Assembly: GCA_002803225.1 (NCBI GenBank)
Contig: NXFV01001373.1
Location: 1-51,124 of the forward strand
Reading direction: 5' to 3'
DNA: 51,124 nucleotides
From: Gamarada debralockiae
Lineage: Eukaryota > Ascomycota > Leotiomycetes > Helotiales > Hyphodiscaceae
Made by a program: the position numbers and the translations under genes. The notes under the pieces were generated by a model that was not told the DNA's origin, searched no databases, and was given only the letters and a program-made list of their open reading frames with translations. Shown piece after piece: positions 9,602 through 21,148 of this stretch. Every line of letters starts with the position of its first letter. Positions within the stretch are counted from its first letter, which is position 1.

Positions 9602-12100
9602 TCAACCACCACCACCACCACATCCTCCTCCCCCTCCACAACCCCCACCCCCGCCACAGCCTCCTGCCGCTCCACACCCGCCAATCCCCTGTCCAAATCC
9701 TCCCCCGCCCGCACAGCCCCCCGCAGTTCCACATCCACCGGGCCCACCGCATCCCCCCGCCGCAACACCACCAGAACAAGTCCCTGCAGCACAATTCCCC
9801 GCCATGCCCTGTCCCATAGGAAGACAGTACGGATCACCCGCATAATACATGCCGCCACCATACATACCCATACTCATGTACGGTCCATACATCAAATACG
9901 GATATCCCCAAGCTCCCATACCGCCATAGTAAATATCTCTCTGCGGGACCGGTCTTCCTTTTGCTTTAGCACGTTTACATGCTTTGGCGTATGCTTCGTC
10001 GAGTTCGATCCGACGGCGGGTGCGCAGACGATTGTAGATTTGGGCTCGCGTGGCGGATTCGGCGACTTTAACGGCGCAGTGGGATGATATGTGGGCGGAG
10101 TTGTCCGGGGGACAGAGTTTGGCGGCCCCGGAATCGTAGAAATTGTTTAGTGCTTTTTCGTGTTTTGAGGTTCCGAAGATTTTGGAGGATGAGGATATGT
10201 GCTTGCTTCGGATGGCTGTTCAAGTCAGTATCTGAATGAAGATGGGACTAGGAAAGGCGAGAGGAGTGAGGATGTACCTTCACAATACCAGCACGTGCAT
10301 TCAGAATACACTTCGCCAAAGTGCTTCTCGTAGGTCTTGGACGTCCATTCGAAACCAGTGGACAAGGCATCCTCTTCCATCTTATCGTCGTGGTCGATGA
10401 ATTTCTTGCATTTCTTGATGCAGTAGTCGAAGTACTGCTTTGGTGAGAGTTGATGCGTGTGCCATCCCAAATCCACATCCAGGGTTGGAACTGCCGTGTG
10501 AAGAGGGTATGCTTGGATGAGGGCCATGAACCGAGCGTATTTGGTAAGCAACCTATTCATCGTCTCACGCGCAGCAGGGCTATGAAGCCAATCAATGTTG
10601 TGCATCTTCTCGACGAAGACACTTTGTCGAATGACAGCTCCACCAAGTTCCATGGCGAAAATGGAAGTATTCTCCCAGTATCGAGACATCATCTTACGGA
10701 TTGCGAGCCGTTCCTGACGCAACAATGTTCCGCCGAAGGCAGATCCTCCGTTGACTTTCTGAATAACGGATTTCTTGATGATGTTCTTCTCAATCAACTC
10801 TTTGACATCGTTCATACATGGTTTCTTATTGGGGTTGTTATCGATGAATTCGATGACTTGAGCGCGGAGTTCCATTCCGATGAGGCGGTTGGGGAAGGCA
10901 TTGGCGTAGCGGTGCCATTCTTTCTCTGTGGTTGCGTCTGGTGCACCGGTTACTGGTGAGAGGATGGTGCCGCCCAGTGGCCAGTCTCTCATGATGAGAT
11001 TCTCGGTATCCTTCTTGAATTTGGCGACGCGGAGGAGGTCGTGGTTGATTTCGCCACCGCAACGAGAACACATGTAGGAGAGATCTCGATCACCATAGCC
11101 GGTTCCTGCCATCTCAGTAATTCTGCAGCTTATTAGTGGGCGTCGGCAGGTCACATGGTAGGGTCTTACTCTTGAACAGTAGGCTTCTCGCTCTTGCCAC
11201 AAGTTGTCCATGGAATATCCAATTGCTGGGTGCATCTTGGGCAGTAGAGCGTCTTGGTCATGGGATCTTGATAGCTATGCCAACTGTGTCCTGTCTTGGC
11301 GAAGGCATCCTGTCCTTCTTGAGGAACGTTGTAGTTGAAACCAGTATCGATTGCTTGATTGACAGCATCCCATGGCATACCGGTAGCCCAGAGGTCCTTC
11401 AATCCGAAACGAACGCAATCTTCTAGATAGTTTCGAGGATTAAGCATGAACGCATGCCAGACCATGAGAACATCTAAGCTTATCAGAAAATAACCTACAG
11501 TGAATCAAGAGATTCCTTACCCAGAGGTGGCAACATATCCACAGTCCAGTTTTGCGGTCGTCCCGTCTGCGTAAAGGACATGAACGCGTGGTTCGTAGCA
11601 AGCATCTCCTTGCCCATCAATCGTTGTCCTCCTTCCCTTGGGCACAGAACCTTAACCCACCAGTCCTCAAACCGTTCTACGGCTCGTGCAACGTAGAGCG
11701 ACCATCTCTTCTCCCTTGTCTTCGCCAATGCCTCATCCCTCCTTTGCCCCTCCAGCATCTCGCATCTTGCATCTGACAAGCCAAACAAATTATCCGTGTA
11801 TCCAACATCCTCTTTGAGCGCATGGAAAGCGTTGAGGAGTTTGAGGTGTGCGAGACATTGATCTGCCTTTGGGAAATCGGGGTTCTGCGCAGAGAGGTTG
11901 AGGGTTGCGAAAGCAGAGTTCAACTCTGCGACTTGCTCTGGAGGAATGGGATCAGTTGGAGCATATGAGGGCGGCGCTTCTTTGGTAGGAGGAGGTCCTG
12001 GTGGTGGATCTATGTTCTCTTGCTTCTTCTCTGAGGGGTAAGGGTAGGAGTCGGTTCCAACGTCCTTCTCTCCCTTGAGCTTACTGAGACCGAAAGGCAT
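9602..12100 (-). CDS. Glycine-rich domain-containing (DUF1399/GRDP-like) protein
   Basis: Four exons on minus: 12100-11521, 11473-11170, 11122-10278 and 10215-9602; introns of 47, 47 and 62 bp with canonical ends. Total 2343 nt, 780 aa. The N-terminus is Pro-rich (DPPPGPPPTKEAPPSYAPTD), followed by the conserved core: DVLMVWHAFMLNPRNYLEDC at the first junction, a CPRC...CG and CSRCGGEI Cys pair region, and the family hallmark DVDLGWHTHQLSPKQYFDYC, then HFGEVYSECTCWYCE. The last exon has a basic segment, a Met/Tyr/Gly-rich stretch (YLMYGPYMSMGMYGGGMYYA) and a Gly/Cys tail of CGGGGG-type repeats ending at the stop. Plant GRDP proteins with this domain are linked to development and stress; the fungal role is unknown. 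Loss of repeat units would easily change tail length. Confidence 0.88.
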
Positions 12101-12780
12101 ATTGAAGGATGCGGGGTCTATTTACCCGGAGGCGGATAATCCGTGTATCTAGCGGAAAGACTTCTTTCGTGTTGTTCTAGAAATTAGAGACAGCCATGAT
12201 CTGTCTGAGAGGCTTGAGGTCTTATCAATGGGGAGCAGTGTCGGGTTAAATAGCAATCGATACGATGGAGGTCGACGGGAAAGTGATATCCAGAGGGGCT
12301 GAGTCTATCACCCACATGATTCAGCTACCCTTGTACGAAGCGCAGGAATCACGCTAGAACAAGCAGAGAATGTGGATGGAAGGTTGGAAGAAGGCTGTGA
12401 AAGGAGGCATTTCTCCAATGAATCGTCTCCGTTATCATCTGATGTCGGTTTATCCAATCAACTTGCCTTTTAAGTAGTTGCCTGTGCTCGCCTCGCTTCT
12501 CTTGACGATGCTTTGAAATGCTTGGAGTGAAGCTTGATCTGCATGTCCGGCCCCAGGATCCGTTGAAGGCCTAGCGCTGGTCTGTCAAATGCTTCAGTAC
12601 GGTATCATCGCTCACTTTTGTGGAGACTTTTGGCTGCCTTCCATTCCAGGGTGATGATTTACGCCCGATTTCGCAGGCATCAACGAACCACTCAACACAG
12701 CCGAGACCTTTTCGTCGCGTCTCCTGAACTCGATTCCGCCGTTCTTACTTTTCAAAAAACAAGTCTCCTTTCCCCTCTTC
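12101..12780. other. Divergent promoter region between the DUF1399 gene and the TED1-like gene
   Basis: No supported gene. A 104-aa open frame at 12618-12932 overlaps the TED1-like start in another frame and looks like chance. The two neighbours are transcribed away from each other. Confidence 0.6.
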
Positions 12781-14619
12781 ATGCACACAACGTGCGCAAA
12801 TGCACCCTTCTACATGTTCCCCGTCTCTGTGCTTCGCCATGCACTCTTCGTTCTGGTGCCACTTTCCTTAATTCTTTCCTCCTATCTCTACCTCTACCCA
12901 GTCTTCCACCAATGCGCCTTTCCTTCCCCTGAAAGCGATGCCACCACTGCATATGTCAACACCCTTCGACAGCACACCCTCTTCAATGCTCACGATGCAT
13001 CCCAGGTAGCACCGTTCAGGCTGTTGGCTCTCGGCGATCCTCAATTGGAGGGCGACTCGTCGATTCCTGATCCCGAGGCATTGACTTTTCCAAATCTCTC
13101 TAAATTCTGGGAAGATAGCTTTGGTAAGAAGCATAATCCTCTGCAACGATTGAGGCATAGCCTACATGCCTTGGTCGACTTCTACCTCGACGACATACCT
13201 AAAGCCCTCGAAGTCTGGCGCAAGCGAATCGATCATGTTGGCAACGATTATTATCTTGGGCACATTTACCGGACACTACACTGGTGGACGAAACCTACAC
13301 ACGTCACTGTATTAGGGGATTTGGTTGGTAGCCAATGGATTGATGACGACGAGTTTGAAAGTCGAGGATGGAGATTTTGGAAGAGGGTATTCAGAGGAGG
13401 AGAGCGAGTTTCGGATGAGATTGCTTCTGCACCCGCAGAGGACTTCCAACACACGAGGATAGTGGGTGATGATGCAGATGCTTGGACGAGGAGAATCATA
13501 AACGTTGCTGGGAATCACGACATTGGGTACGCAGGCGACCTGTCTCCAGAACGAATGACACGTTTCGTCCGAGTGTTCGGAAAGGCGAATTACGAACTTC
13601 GATTCCAACTACCAACGAAACCCAAGAATTCAACAACTGAAGTGGATAAAGAAGACAAGGCTGTGCCAGAACTGCGCATAGTGGTCCTGAACGACATGAA
13701 TCTCGACACTCCCGCCTCCTCCAAAGAACTCCAAGACGAAACCTACCAATTCCTCAACGATATCATCACCACATCCCAAGACGTCAGTCGCGAAGCACAC
13801 TTCACTCTCGTCCTTACACACATACCCATGCACAAGAAAGAAGGGATCTGTGTCGACGGCCCATTCTTCGATTTCTTCTCGGGCGATTTCGAGAACGGAG
13901 TCAAAGAGCAAAATCACCTCTCGGCGGACGCCTCGAAAGGCTTCCTTGAAGGCATCTTTGGCATGAGTGGATACTCTGAAGCCCCAGGCCACGGATTCGG
14001 CCGTAATGGACTTATATTGACGGGACACGATCATGAAGGCTGTGATATCTATCATTACATCAACCAATCCTCCGAGCTTGAGGAACGACAATGGGAAGCT
14101 CGACGCTGGAGCGATGCACAAGCTAGCGGGTTACTTGATGAAGCAGGTATTCCTGGATTGAGGGAAATTACTGTTCGGAGTATGATGGGTGATTTCTCTG
14201 GGAATGCGGGACTGTTGAGTTTGTGGTTTGATGAGGAGAGTTGGGATTGGAGATTTGAGTTTGCGAATTGCAGGATGGGGAAACAGCATCTTTGGTGGGT
14301 GGTGCATGTTTTGGATCTCATTACTCTTGGAGTGGGGATTGTATATGGTGTCTTGACTGTAGTTGATCGCTTCATCCCGACAACCACCGAGTCTAAGGCC
14401 ATACCGAAGAAGCATATGAGCAATGGGAAAGCAAAGGAGCCCGCAACGAAGATCAAAATCGAGGAGGATGGAGGAATGGATGCGAATCTAGCTGAATATC
14501 TCAGAACAAACGGAAAATTGGACCTTCCAGGTACAGGAAAGAAGAGCCTGCGAAAGAAGAAAAGCAAGAAGGCGCTCAACGGCAGTAGTCCGAATGGCTC
14601 TGCCGTCTCGAGTACCTAA
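12781..14619 (+). CDS. TED1: Ted1/PGAP5-like metallophosphoesterase of the ER membrane
   Basis: Single exon, 612 aa from the first ATG; a second Met at 12814 (MFPVSVLRHALFVLV) gives a start closer to the usual signal anchor. Layout: N-terminal membrane anchor (about residues 15-40), then the calcineurin-like phosphoesterase fold with LLALGDPQLEGDS, VLGDLVGSQWIDDDEF, INVAGNHDIGY, FTLVLTHIPMHKK and ILTGHDHEGCD as metal-binding motifs, and a C-terminal membrane segment VHVLDLITLGVGIVYGVLTV followed by a Lys-rich tail (KKSLRKKKSKKALNG) that would face the cytosol. Yeast Ted1 and mammalian PGAP5 remove an ethanolamine phosphate from GPI anchors so that GPI proteins leave the ER. All metal-binding motifs are present. 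Confidence 0.9.
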   Translation: MHTTCANAPFYMFPVSVLRHALFVLVPLSLILSSYLYLYPVFHQCAFPSPESDATTAYVNTLRQHTLFNAHDASQVAPFRLLALGDPQLEGDSSIPDPEALTFPNLSKFWEDSFGKKHNPLQRLRHSLHALVDFYLDDIPKALEVWRKRIDHVGNDYYLGHIYRTLHWWTKPTHVTVLGDLVGSQWIDDDEFESRGWRFWKRVFRGGERVSDEIASAPAEDFQHTRIVGDDADAWTRRIINVAGNHDIGYAGDLSPERMTRFVRVFGKANYELRFQLPTKPKNSTTEVDKEDKAVPELRIVVLNDMNLDTPASSKELQDETYQFLNDIITTSQDVSREAHFTLVLTHIPMHKKEGICVDGPFFDFFSGDFENGVKEQNHLSADASKGFLEGIFGMSGYSEAPGHGFGRNGLILTGHDHEGCDIYHYINQSSELEERQWEARRWSDAQASGLLDEAGIPGLREITVRSMMGDFSGNAGLLSLWFDEESWDWRFEFANCRMGKQHLWWVVHVLDLITLGVGIVYGVLTVVDRFIPTTTESKAIPKKHMSNGKAKEPATKIKIEEDGGMDANLAEYLRTNGKLDLPGTGKKSLRKKKSKKALNGSSPNGSAVSST

Positions 14620-17098
14620 CATTAGACGCTTGAAATGTATTTTAATTTACTATATCCATAAGATGTATACACAAAACCCTCTTTCATGTCAAAGTCCTTG
14701 GACACAATCGTTGAAAGCCCTTGAGCCTTTCGAATTCGTGATGCATGAGTTCATCTTTCAAGGAAGCCAGTATCCAGACCAAGTAGTCGTTTTAGTGTGT
14801 ACCTGCAGCAAATAATAATCACCGGGTTGGAAGGGCACGGGACTGGGATTTTTGCTTGTTCAACCGTGCTAAGCAGTCGTTGTTGCGGTTTGAGAGCCCC
14901 TTGTGAAAGTTTCAATGATGCGGATTGCCGCAGGCTGAGAATAGTTTTTGCAAGGTGGCAGTAAGGGAGAGCGATGAGGAGGAATGGCTCGACAACGATG
15001 TTTGTCTCGACGTTGGTGATAGGGGTGTGGGGCTATCGCTGTCGTCTGGTGCCTATCTACTTTGTGGGTTATACAATGGATACTCAACGGGATGCAATCC
15101 GGCAACTACAAGAACTGGATCGTTCAAGTGAACTGAGCCTTCTGGTGCGGCCTGGACTGTCCCTTTGGTTCGAAATAGGTAATTTTGTCAAGGCACAAAT
15201 CCGCATTGATTCATACAACATTTCATGAGCAAGAATTATACCCAAACCAGCTGTTTCGAGAAATACACAGGAGAAACTTCACTCCAGAGCTGCTGCCTTG
15301 CATGAAAAATGGTACGGCTTTACGTTCCAGCATTCTTCTTCTGTTTGCGTGGTTAGTTGTCGGAAAGAGAATTTTGCCTTGCGCTTGGTTGAGCTATTTA
15401 TACTTTCTGTTGTACGAGAGAAATTTTATTGTTGGATTAGTGAATATACTTTCTCTTTCAACAACTTCGTGAACTAATAATGTCATATATCCGAGCTGTC
15501 CTCGATCCTAACAATGGCCCACATTTGAGATGGTTGGATCTTAATAGCTGTTCCGTTTTTACTCATCATCAAAGCAACCTGCGCAGCATCCCTTCCCGAA
15601 GCCATCTCCCTGCAATGTGCTGCATTTTGAGCTCGCTCTTTTCCGGTAGTTCTATTTAGTACAGTCCCCATAGTTCAGATACCAATTGAGATTACAAGTT
15701 GTGCGCATATACCAGTGGCATCGAGGATATGTTTTTCTCTTTGCAGAGTAAGGAGTAAAGATTGCGGGTAGATATTTCTCAATGTAATCTCCACATCCCT
15801 ATTGTGGGCAGTAGACCCAAATTCTCTCGGCCGTGTATTTTTCTAGTTTCTGGCTCCACAACCATTTAAGGTCGTAGCTGACCTCGTTCCCAATCTAAGA
15901 AGGGTTAGTTGGATTTTTGCAACCTTTGATAGAATATACTGCGCAATGGAAAGTGACTTGATGAAAACGGCCCTGAGACAATACACACTCCATCTGTGAT
16001 GACAGGACTATATTGGTTCAACGTTTTGAGTCGAGCTGCATAGATGGCATTTTTTTTTAATAAAGGTTTATTAGTCTTGTGACTTCTATGTCACGTCGTT
16101 GTCGCGTGGTTGCCGAGGGTATGTGCGATTCCGACGAGTACTCTTTGGTATGCGGCGGTTGATGTTGTGAATAAAGATTGCTGTGGGATGAAAATCATCG
16201 CGGGTAATGGTGGTTTGTGTCACGCTGAAGTTGAGACTTTGGCGCTGTTCGCTGAGCAGCCTCTCATGCACAGTGGTCTGTGCCTCTCTTTGATCGGCGG
16301 TTCCGTAAGATTGGCTGGACCTCCAACATGCATTGCAGGCACCGTAGTAATTGGGACATAAGATATCATTCATCCTTTCTGGTTTTAATGGTAAAGTCTC
16401 GACAGAGCTCACTAGATCTACACGACCTTGAATCAATCAGCCCTATTTAGCAAATGAACTCAAGGACATCTTGGACTGCGGCTAGCTGTCCAAAGATTTC
16501 GTTTTCATCCACTCGATGGCGTAGAGCAATTGAAATCTCAGGTCCTAATTATTGCGGTATCTACTCTACGAATATGAATAAAGATGGAATTTCTGCGAAG
16601 GATTACTCCAGACGCCGTTTCTCACCGACCGTTACATAGTCACGTGGTAGTTTCTTTAGTATTGCCACAATGCCTCTGGCTCTAAATGAATATTCGTTCT
16701 ATTCCTGAAACCATGCTTCAACCGTCGATTAAGCAATAACTTCTGGTGGTGAGGCAAGTGGATCATTGCACACTGTATAACCCGTGACTTCTCTTTACCC
16801 GGCTCGCCTAAAGCAATTACCCGGCGGCCGGCTCCACCATCCCGAAACCCCTCCTCGCCAAGTGGCATGTCTCCCAACTCCAAGCAGGCAAAAGAGAGCG
16901 TTCCTGCCGTATGGGTAAATGGATGAACACGCCATGATCGCGACAGTGGAACGCGTTGGTATCTAAATTCGAAATTCTCAACGTCAGTTCACCTCATCAT
17001 CTCTAAACATCTTGCTGTAATTACTCCTCCACCTCACTTCAGCCCGAGAACGATTCGGAAATTATTCAGAAGCAGCAGAGCGGCTCAATTTACCCATC
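14620..17098. other. 2.5-kb region without a supported gene
   Basis: Several frames of 60-116 codons occur on both strands (15483-15671, 16086-16436 and 16656-16883 minus; 15185-15472 plus), but none shows a domain, coding-like composition or splice structure I can support. It contains the TED1-like 3' flank and, at its right end, the pyrimidine-rich GH43 promoter and 5' UTR (about 16980-17098). Confidence 0.5.
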
Positions 17099-18067
17099 AT
17101 GGCCACTGATCAACCCCTTGTAACACACATCTTCACAGCCGACCCTTCAGCCCATGTTTTCAATGGAAAGGTTTTCGTCTACCCCTCTCACGACGTCAAG
17201 GCCGACATCGAAGATAACGACAATGGCGACCAATACGCCATGACCGACTACCATGTACTCTCTATGCCATCAATCGGCGGGCCCGTCACAGACCACGGCG
17301 TAGCTCTCTCAGCCGAGCAGATTCCCTGGGTCTCAAAACAGCTCTGGGCCCCTGACGCCGCGTTCAAGAATGGGAAATACTACCTCTATTTCCCAGCCAG
17401 AGACCACGATGGTATTTTTAGAATCGGTGTTGCGGTCTCTGATGTCCCGGAGGGCCCGTTCAAGCCTGATCCAGAGCCAATAAAGGGGAGCTATTCCATC
17501 GATCCGGCGAGTTTCGTGGATGAGGATGGGGAGGCGTATTTATATTTCGGCGGAATCTGGGGCGGACAACTCCAGTGCTGGACGAAAGGCACATTTGACA
17601 AAGAAGCATACACCAACATGGAAGCCAAATCCGGACCTGCAATCGGTCCTCGCGTGGCCAAACTTTCCTCCGATATGCACTCCTTCGCGTCCCCCATCCA
17701 CGAGATCCAGATCCTAGATCCCTCAACCAAGGAACCCATCCCATCACATGACCACAACAGACGCTTTTTTGAGGCTGCTTGGATGCACAAGTATCAGGGG
17801 GAATATTATTTTAGTTATAGTACTGGGGATACGCATTACTTGTGCTATGCAAGGGGTACGAGTCCATTGGGGCCGTTTGTGTATGGAGGTAGGATTTTGG
17901 AACCGGTTGTGGGGTGGACGACGCATCATTCCATTGTGGAGTTTGAGGGTAAGTGGTATTTGTTTTATCATGATGCTACGTTGAGTGGTGGCGAGAATCA
18001 TTTGAGGTGTGTTAAGGTTAGGGAGATCTTTTATGATGCTGAAGGGAAGATAAAATTGGAGGCGTAG
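17099..18067 (+). CDS. Glycoside hydrolase family 43 protein, no signal peptide
   Basis: Single exon of 322 aa. The start context is good (ATCATGG) and MATDQPLVTHIFTADPSAHV puts the catalytic base Asp (ADPS) about 15 residues in. The pKa-modulating Asp is in YSIDPASFVDEDGEAYLYFG, the general acid Glu in RRFFEAAWMHKYQGEYYFSY, and QLWAPDAAFKNGKYYLYFPA is the typical blade motif. The length matches a one-domain five-bladed propeller. GH43 enzymes release arabinose or xylose from plant cell-wall glycans; the exact substrate cannot be told. With no secretion signal and no intron it is probably cytosolic, acting on imported oligosaccharides. The absence of introns would fit bacterial origin, but this is only an inference. 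Confidence 0.9.
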   Translation: MATDQPLVTHIFTADPSAHVFNGKVFVYPSHDVKADIEDNDNGDQYAMTDYHVLSMPSIGGPVTDHGVALSAEQIPWVSKQLWAPDAAFKNGKYYLYFPARDHDGIFRIGVAVSDVPEGPFKPDPEPIKGSYSIDPASFVDEDGEAYLYFGGIWGGQLQCWTKGTFDKEAYTNMEAKSGPAIGPRVAKLSSDMHSFASPIHEIQILDPSTKEPIPSHDHNRRFFEAAWMHKYQGEYYFSYSTGDTHYLCYARGTSPLGPFVYGGRILEPVVGWTTHHSIVEFEGKWYLFYHDATLSGGENHLRCVKVREIFYDAEGKIKLEA

Positions 18068-19006
18068 CCTGTGATCGTGGATTCTGTAGGATTGTATAAT
18101 ACTCCCCATAAGATTCCGCAATCACCAAAATGCTCACCCCACCCGTACGATTCAAATGAATATTATAAATCAACCACCAATTAGTTTAGTGCATTCTAAT
18201 AATAGTAATACAAATTATTTTAGTTTTCTCATCCCAAAAGCGCAAAATTGCTAGTACAAATCGGTTCCGGTTGGGCAGTTTTTTTCTGCATTGGAAGTCC
18301 GTTGGGTGCCAAGCCTCATCGAACATTGCGAATATTACAACTTGGTTTGCTTGAGGATGTATGTGATTCTGAATGGAAGTATTGTATGTTTAATAGTCTT
18401 ACAACATATTTTTAAACTTACCTACCTATCTGACTTAAAACACTCATCATCACGTGATGCTATAAATCGATCACTCAGATGCACAATAGTATTATATCGG
18501 CTTTTATATTCATGCAATCTTTATTACTTTTATAAACATTGTTTGCTAATAATTTATCCAAGAGGTAGACAAGGTATCGTCACGTGAAAAGTATGTATTT
18601 TTTGATCAGCATGTCATGCATGGGCTTGCAATAATGTAAGCCAAATATTGAAGCCGTATATTCAAAAGCCAGAACTGAAGAAAGAATCTAGCTAGGTTTG
18701 AAAAGAGATCTTATATACAAACGGCAGCAATGAAGTCGAGTGACTTTTCAAGCCAAGCGGACCCTGGACCGCTATATAGCAAATTAACTTTCTGTGTGTG
18801 ACGGTAGGAGCAAAGCAATGGTCTGAAGCGCAAAGATCTAAGTCTCGATTGTCTTTAAAATACTAAACTAAGGAAGAAAGGAAAAAGGCCAAAGGAATGG
18901 AATGGCCGAGCTCTTGTACCCTAGCCCAACCTTAGGCGAAACGGGCGAAACCGCCACGCTGTCGCATAGTCAGCCACATGTGACAACTGCCGTACTACTG
19001 TGACGG
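18068..19006. other. AT-rich intergenic region
   Basis: No supported gene. It contains two CACGTGA motifs (near 18451 and 18581) and ends at the left inverted-repeat arm. The 98-codon frame at 18291-18587 shows no family features. Confidence 0.5.
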
Positions 19007-19135
19007 CCGTCACCGCTCTGTTCTATGGTCGTCGTCAATTTTCCTTATTCGTCAATATTTATGATTGGCCCTATGGTAGTCGTAATTATTTATGACTTCC
19101 ATAGATTGATGACTACCATTATGGTACTCATTAAC
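19007..19135 (+). repeat. Left arm of inverted repeat
   Basis: Contains TATGGTCGTCGTCAAT, CGTCAATATTTA, CTATGGTAGTCGTAA and ATAGATTGATGACTACCAT, all repeated in the reverse complement of 23888-24034. CTATGGTAG and its complement recur inside, so each arm can also fold on itself. Confidence 0.8.
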
Positions 19136-19203
19136 TCCTATGGTAATCACCAAGGAGATCGGTTAGCGAATAGAGTCTTGGTCAGCGATTTAGGGACCGA
19201 TCT

Positions 19204-19406
19204 AGCTCTCTAATCACACAACGCACTAATATTTACTTAAATATCTTGGGTAAACACTTTACTCTTCACTAATTCTTTACTTCTATACCACGATTCAAGG
19301 AGCGATCTAAGTCGCTTATTGAAGCTCTCTAGGCATATAACACACTGATATTTAAATATTGCGAGCCTGCTTTTTTAAATCACTCCACTTTTCACTGATT
19401 CTTTAG
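19204..19406. repeat. Degenerate direct repeat, two copies about 119 bp apart
   Basis: Copies start with AGCTCTCTA at 19204 and 19323 and share CACACTGATATTT-like and TTCACTGATTCTTTA-like blocks. They may be subterminal repeats of the surrounding element. Confidence 0.6.
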
Positions 19407-19661
19407 CTAAAATACTTGCTAGAGCTGCGGCAAGAAGGGGGATCTAGTGCAAGAGAGTAAGGGAGGAAGAGCACGTGAGGGAGCATATAGAGCAATAGGG
19501 AGATCAAGGCAACGTTGAGTATATTGATTGAGTATATTGATTGATCAGTACCATAGAGAATTTTGATTATTTACGAATACCACAAAAGTCAGACTCTAAT
19601 CCCACCTTCGCTGGTTCGGTTTTAGTCTCTGGACGTGAGCAGCGGCCGCTTTTACCTAAGC

Positions 19662-19793
19662 CGAGGGTGAGCAAACCTGAGCAGAGCCTGAGCACACCTG
19701 TGTAGAGCCTGAGCACACCTGAGCAGAGCCTGAGCACACTTGAGCAAAGGGTGAGTAAACCTGAGCAGAGCCTGAGCAAACCTGAGCGGAGCC
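19662..19793. repeat. 21-bp minisatellite
   Basis: About six copies of CTGAGCACACCTGAGCAGAGC with variants (AAAC for ACAC, TGTGTAG for GAGCAG). The reverse strand reads as LRLCSG repeats in an open frame, but nothing supports translation. Confidence 0.85.
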
Positions 19794-21148
19794 TAAACTA
19801 GTCCTAAGAAATCAAGTACGCTGCAAGGTATAAGAACTAGCTCAAGTTGTGATCATCATCTCGTTTAAATGTGCCTAGAGCCACTTGCAGCTTTGATCCC
19901 CTTGGCCACTAAGGAGAGGCCGCCTTTCTCTATATCTCCGCCCTTCCTCGCTCTATCTATTCCTAGCTCCTCGACACTTATTCTCTTGAACGAAGCCTGT
20001 AATCCTGCCGTACAAATCATATAATGCGTAGCAATATTATCGTAATTATCGTGCCAGCTCCCTATACCCTCCCTACAAGAGCTGTATACCCAGCCACTTT
20101 GCTGCCGCTCATAAGAGTACAGAAACGCCTCTGGGATCTCGCTCTACTCAGTTACCAACACCTCAGCAAAATCACCTGGAAACCCGCAACCAGCTCAATC
20201 GTTCCTTATATACTCCCGCTCTTTTCCCTCAATTTCTCGCGCTGGAATGAGTTTCCAAACACTATTGAAGATACTTTCAGGCTATTCTAATAGTGACGCA
20301 ATCTCTGTGCTTCTTTTCCTGCCTAGCTTTTCGCCTTGAGTCCTCAATTCGGATGGTTTGGGCCAGGTCATGACACTGTTTTGTTACTATTGATACCATA
20401 TCTTTTTCTTGCGGTTCAATGATAGTGGTTGGTAACTTTTGGAGTTTTGGGCGGCAGCCAAGTCACATGACTTGGTCGCAGGAGTGACAAGGGGGGCCAG
20501 ATATCGACTTTTGATGGAGGAAGGAGGAAGAAGTTATATAGTTTGATATGAAAAACCCTCTGCTCCTCAAACTCAATTAACAGCAACATCGGGACAGTAT
20601 GCCCCAATTAGAGTGTCCATGACCTGATTACTAAACATAATTTGTTGAATCGGTGAATCACCAGAATGCACGGACTAAACCAATAGGCCACTGTAGCAAT
20701 CAGGATTGCCACGTACTGTACGCCCTTGATGGGGAAAATCAGCGTATATTTTCGACTGTACAGAACTAATCTACGGGGCCCTCAAAGCCAGATAAGTACT
20801 TTGTATGTGAGACGTGTATGAAAGAGTTGCGGCCTGAGGCACTAAGGCTCCTAACTGCAACTCAACATTTCCAAGTGGCTTGGGGCTGATAAGGCAACAA
20901 CACACCTTGAACCGATCTCTCATCACCCTCTGCAACATATAATCCACGCCTATGTTCGCTGGCTCTTGGGGATCTCGACTGATTCTATACCCGGACGGGT
21001 TAACCCAGCTATTCACGATTACAACGTAACGGAGTCAGCTGTGGGAAGACTTGGTCCATTGATTGTGGCGACATTCGACCTGTAACTCTAGAGACACTTC
21101 CACTTCAAGCTCATCGTTATTCCTATCGTCTCTCTAATAGCTGTCACT
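19794..21148. other. Gene-free upstream region of the HET gene
   Basis: No supported gene. Open frames at 20024-20290 (plus) and 20771-21016 (minus) have no recognisable features. The final 100-150 bp should hold the HET promoter and 5' UTR. Confidence 0.45.

Noticed and set aside
9177..9845. 222-codon plus frame rich in Pro/His
   Set aside because: Its second half is the antisense of the Gly/Cys repeat exon of the DUF1399 gene; the first half is a different frame from the membrane-like one.
19567..19779. LRLCSG-repeat peptide on minus
   Set aside because: Produced by the 21-bp minisatellite; no start context or homology.
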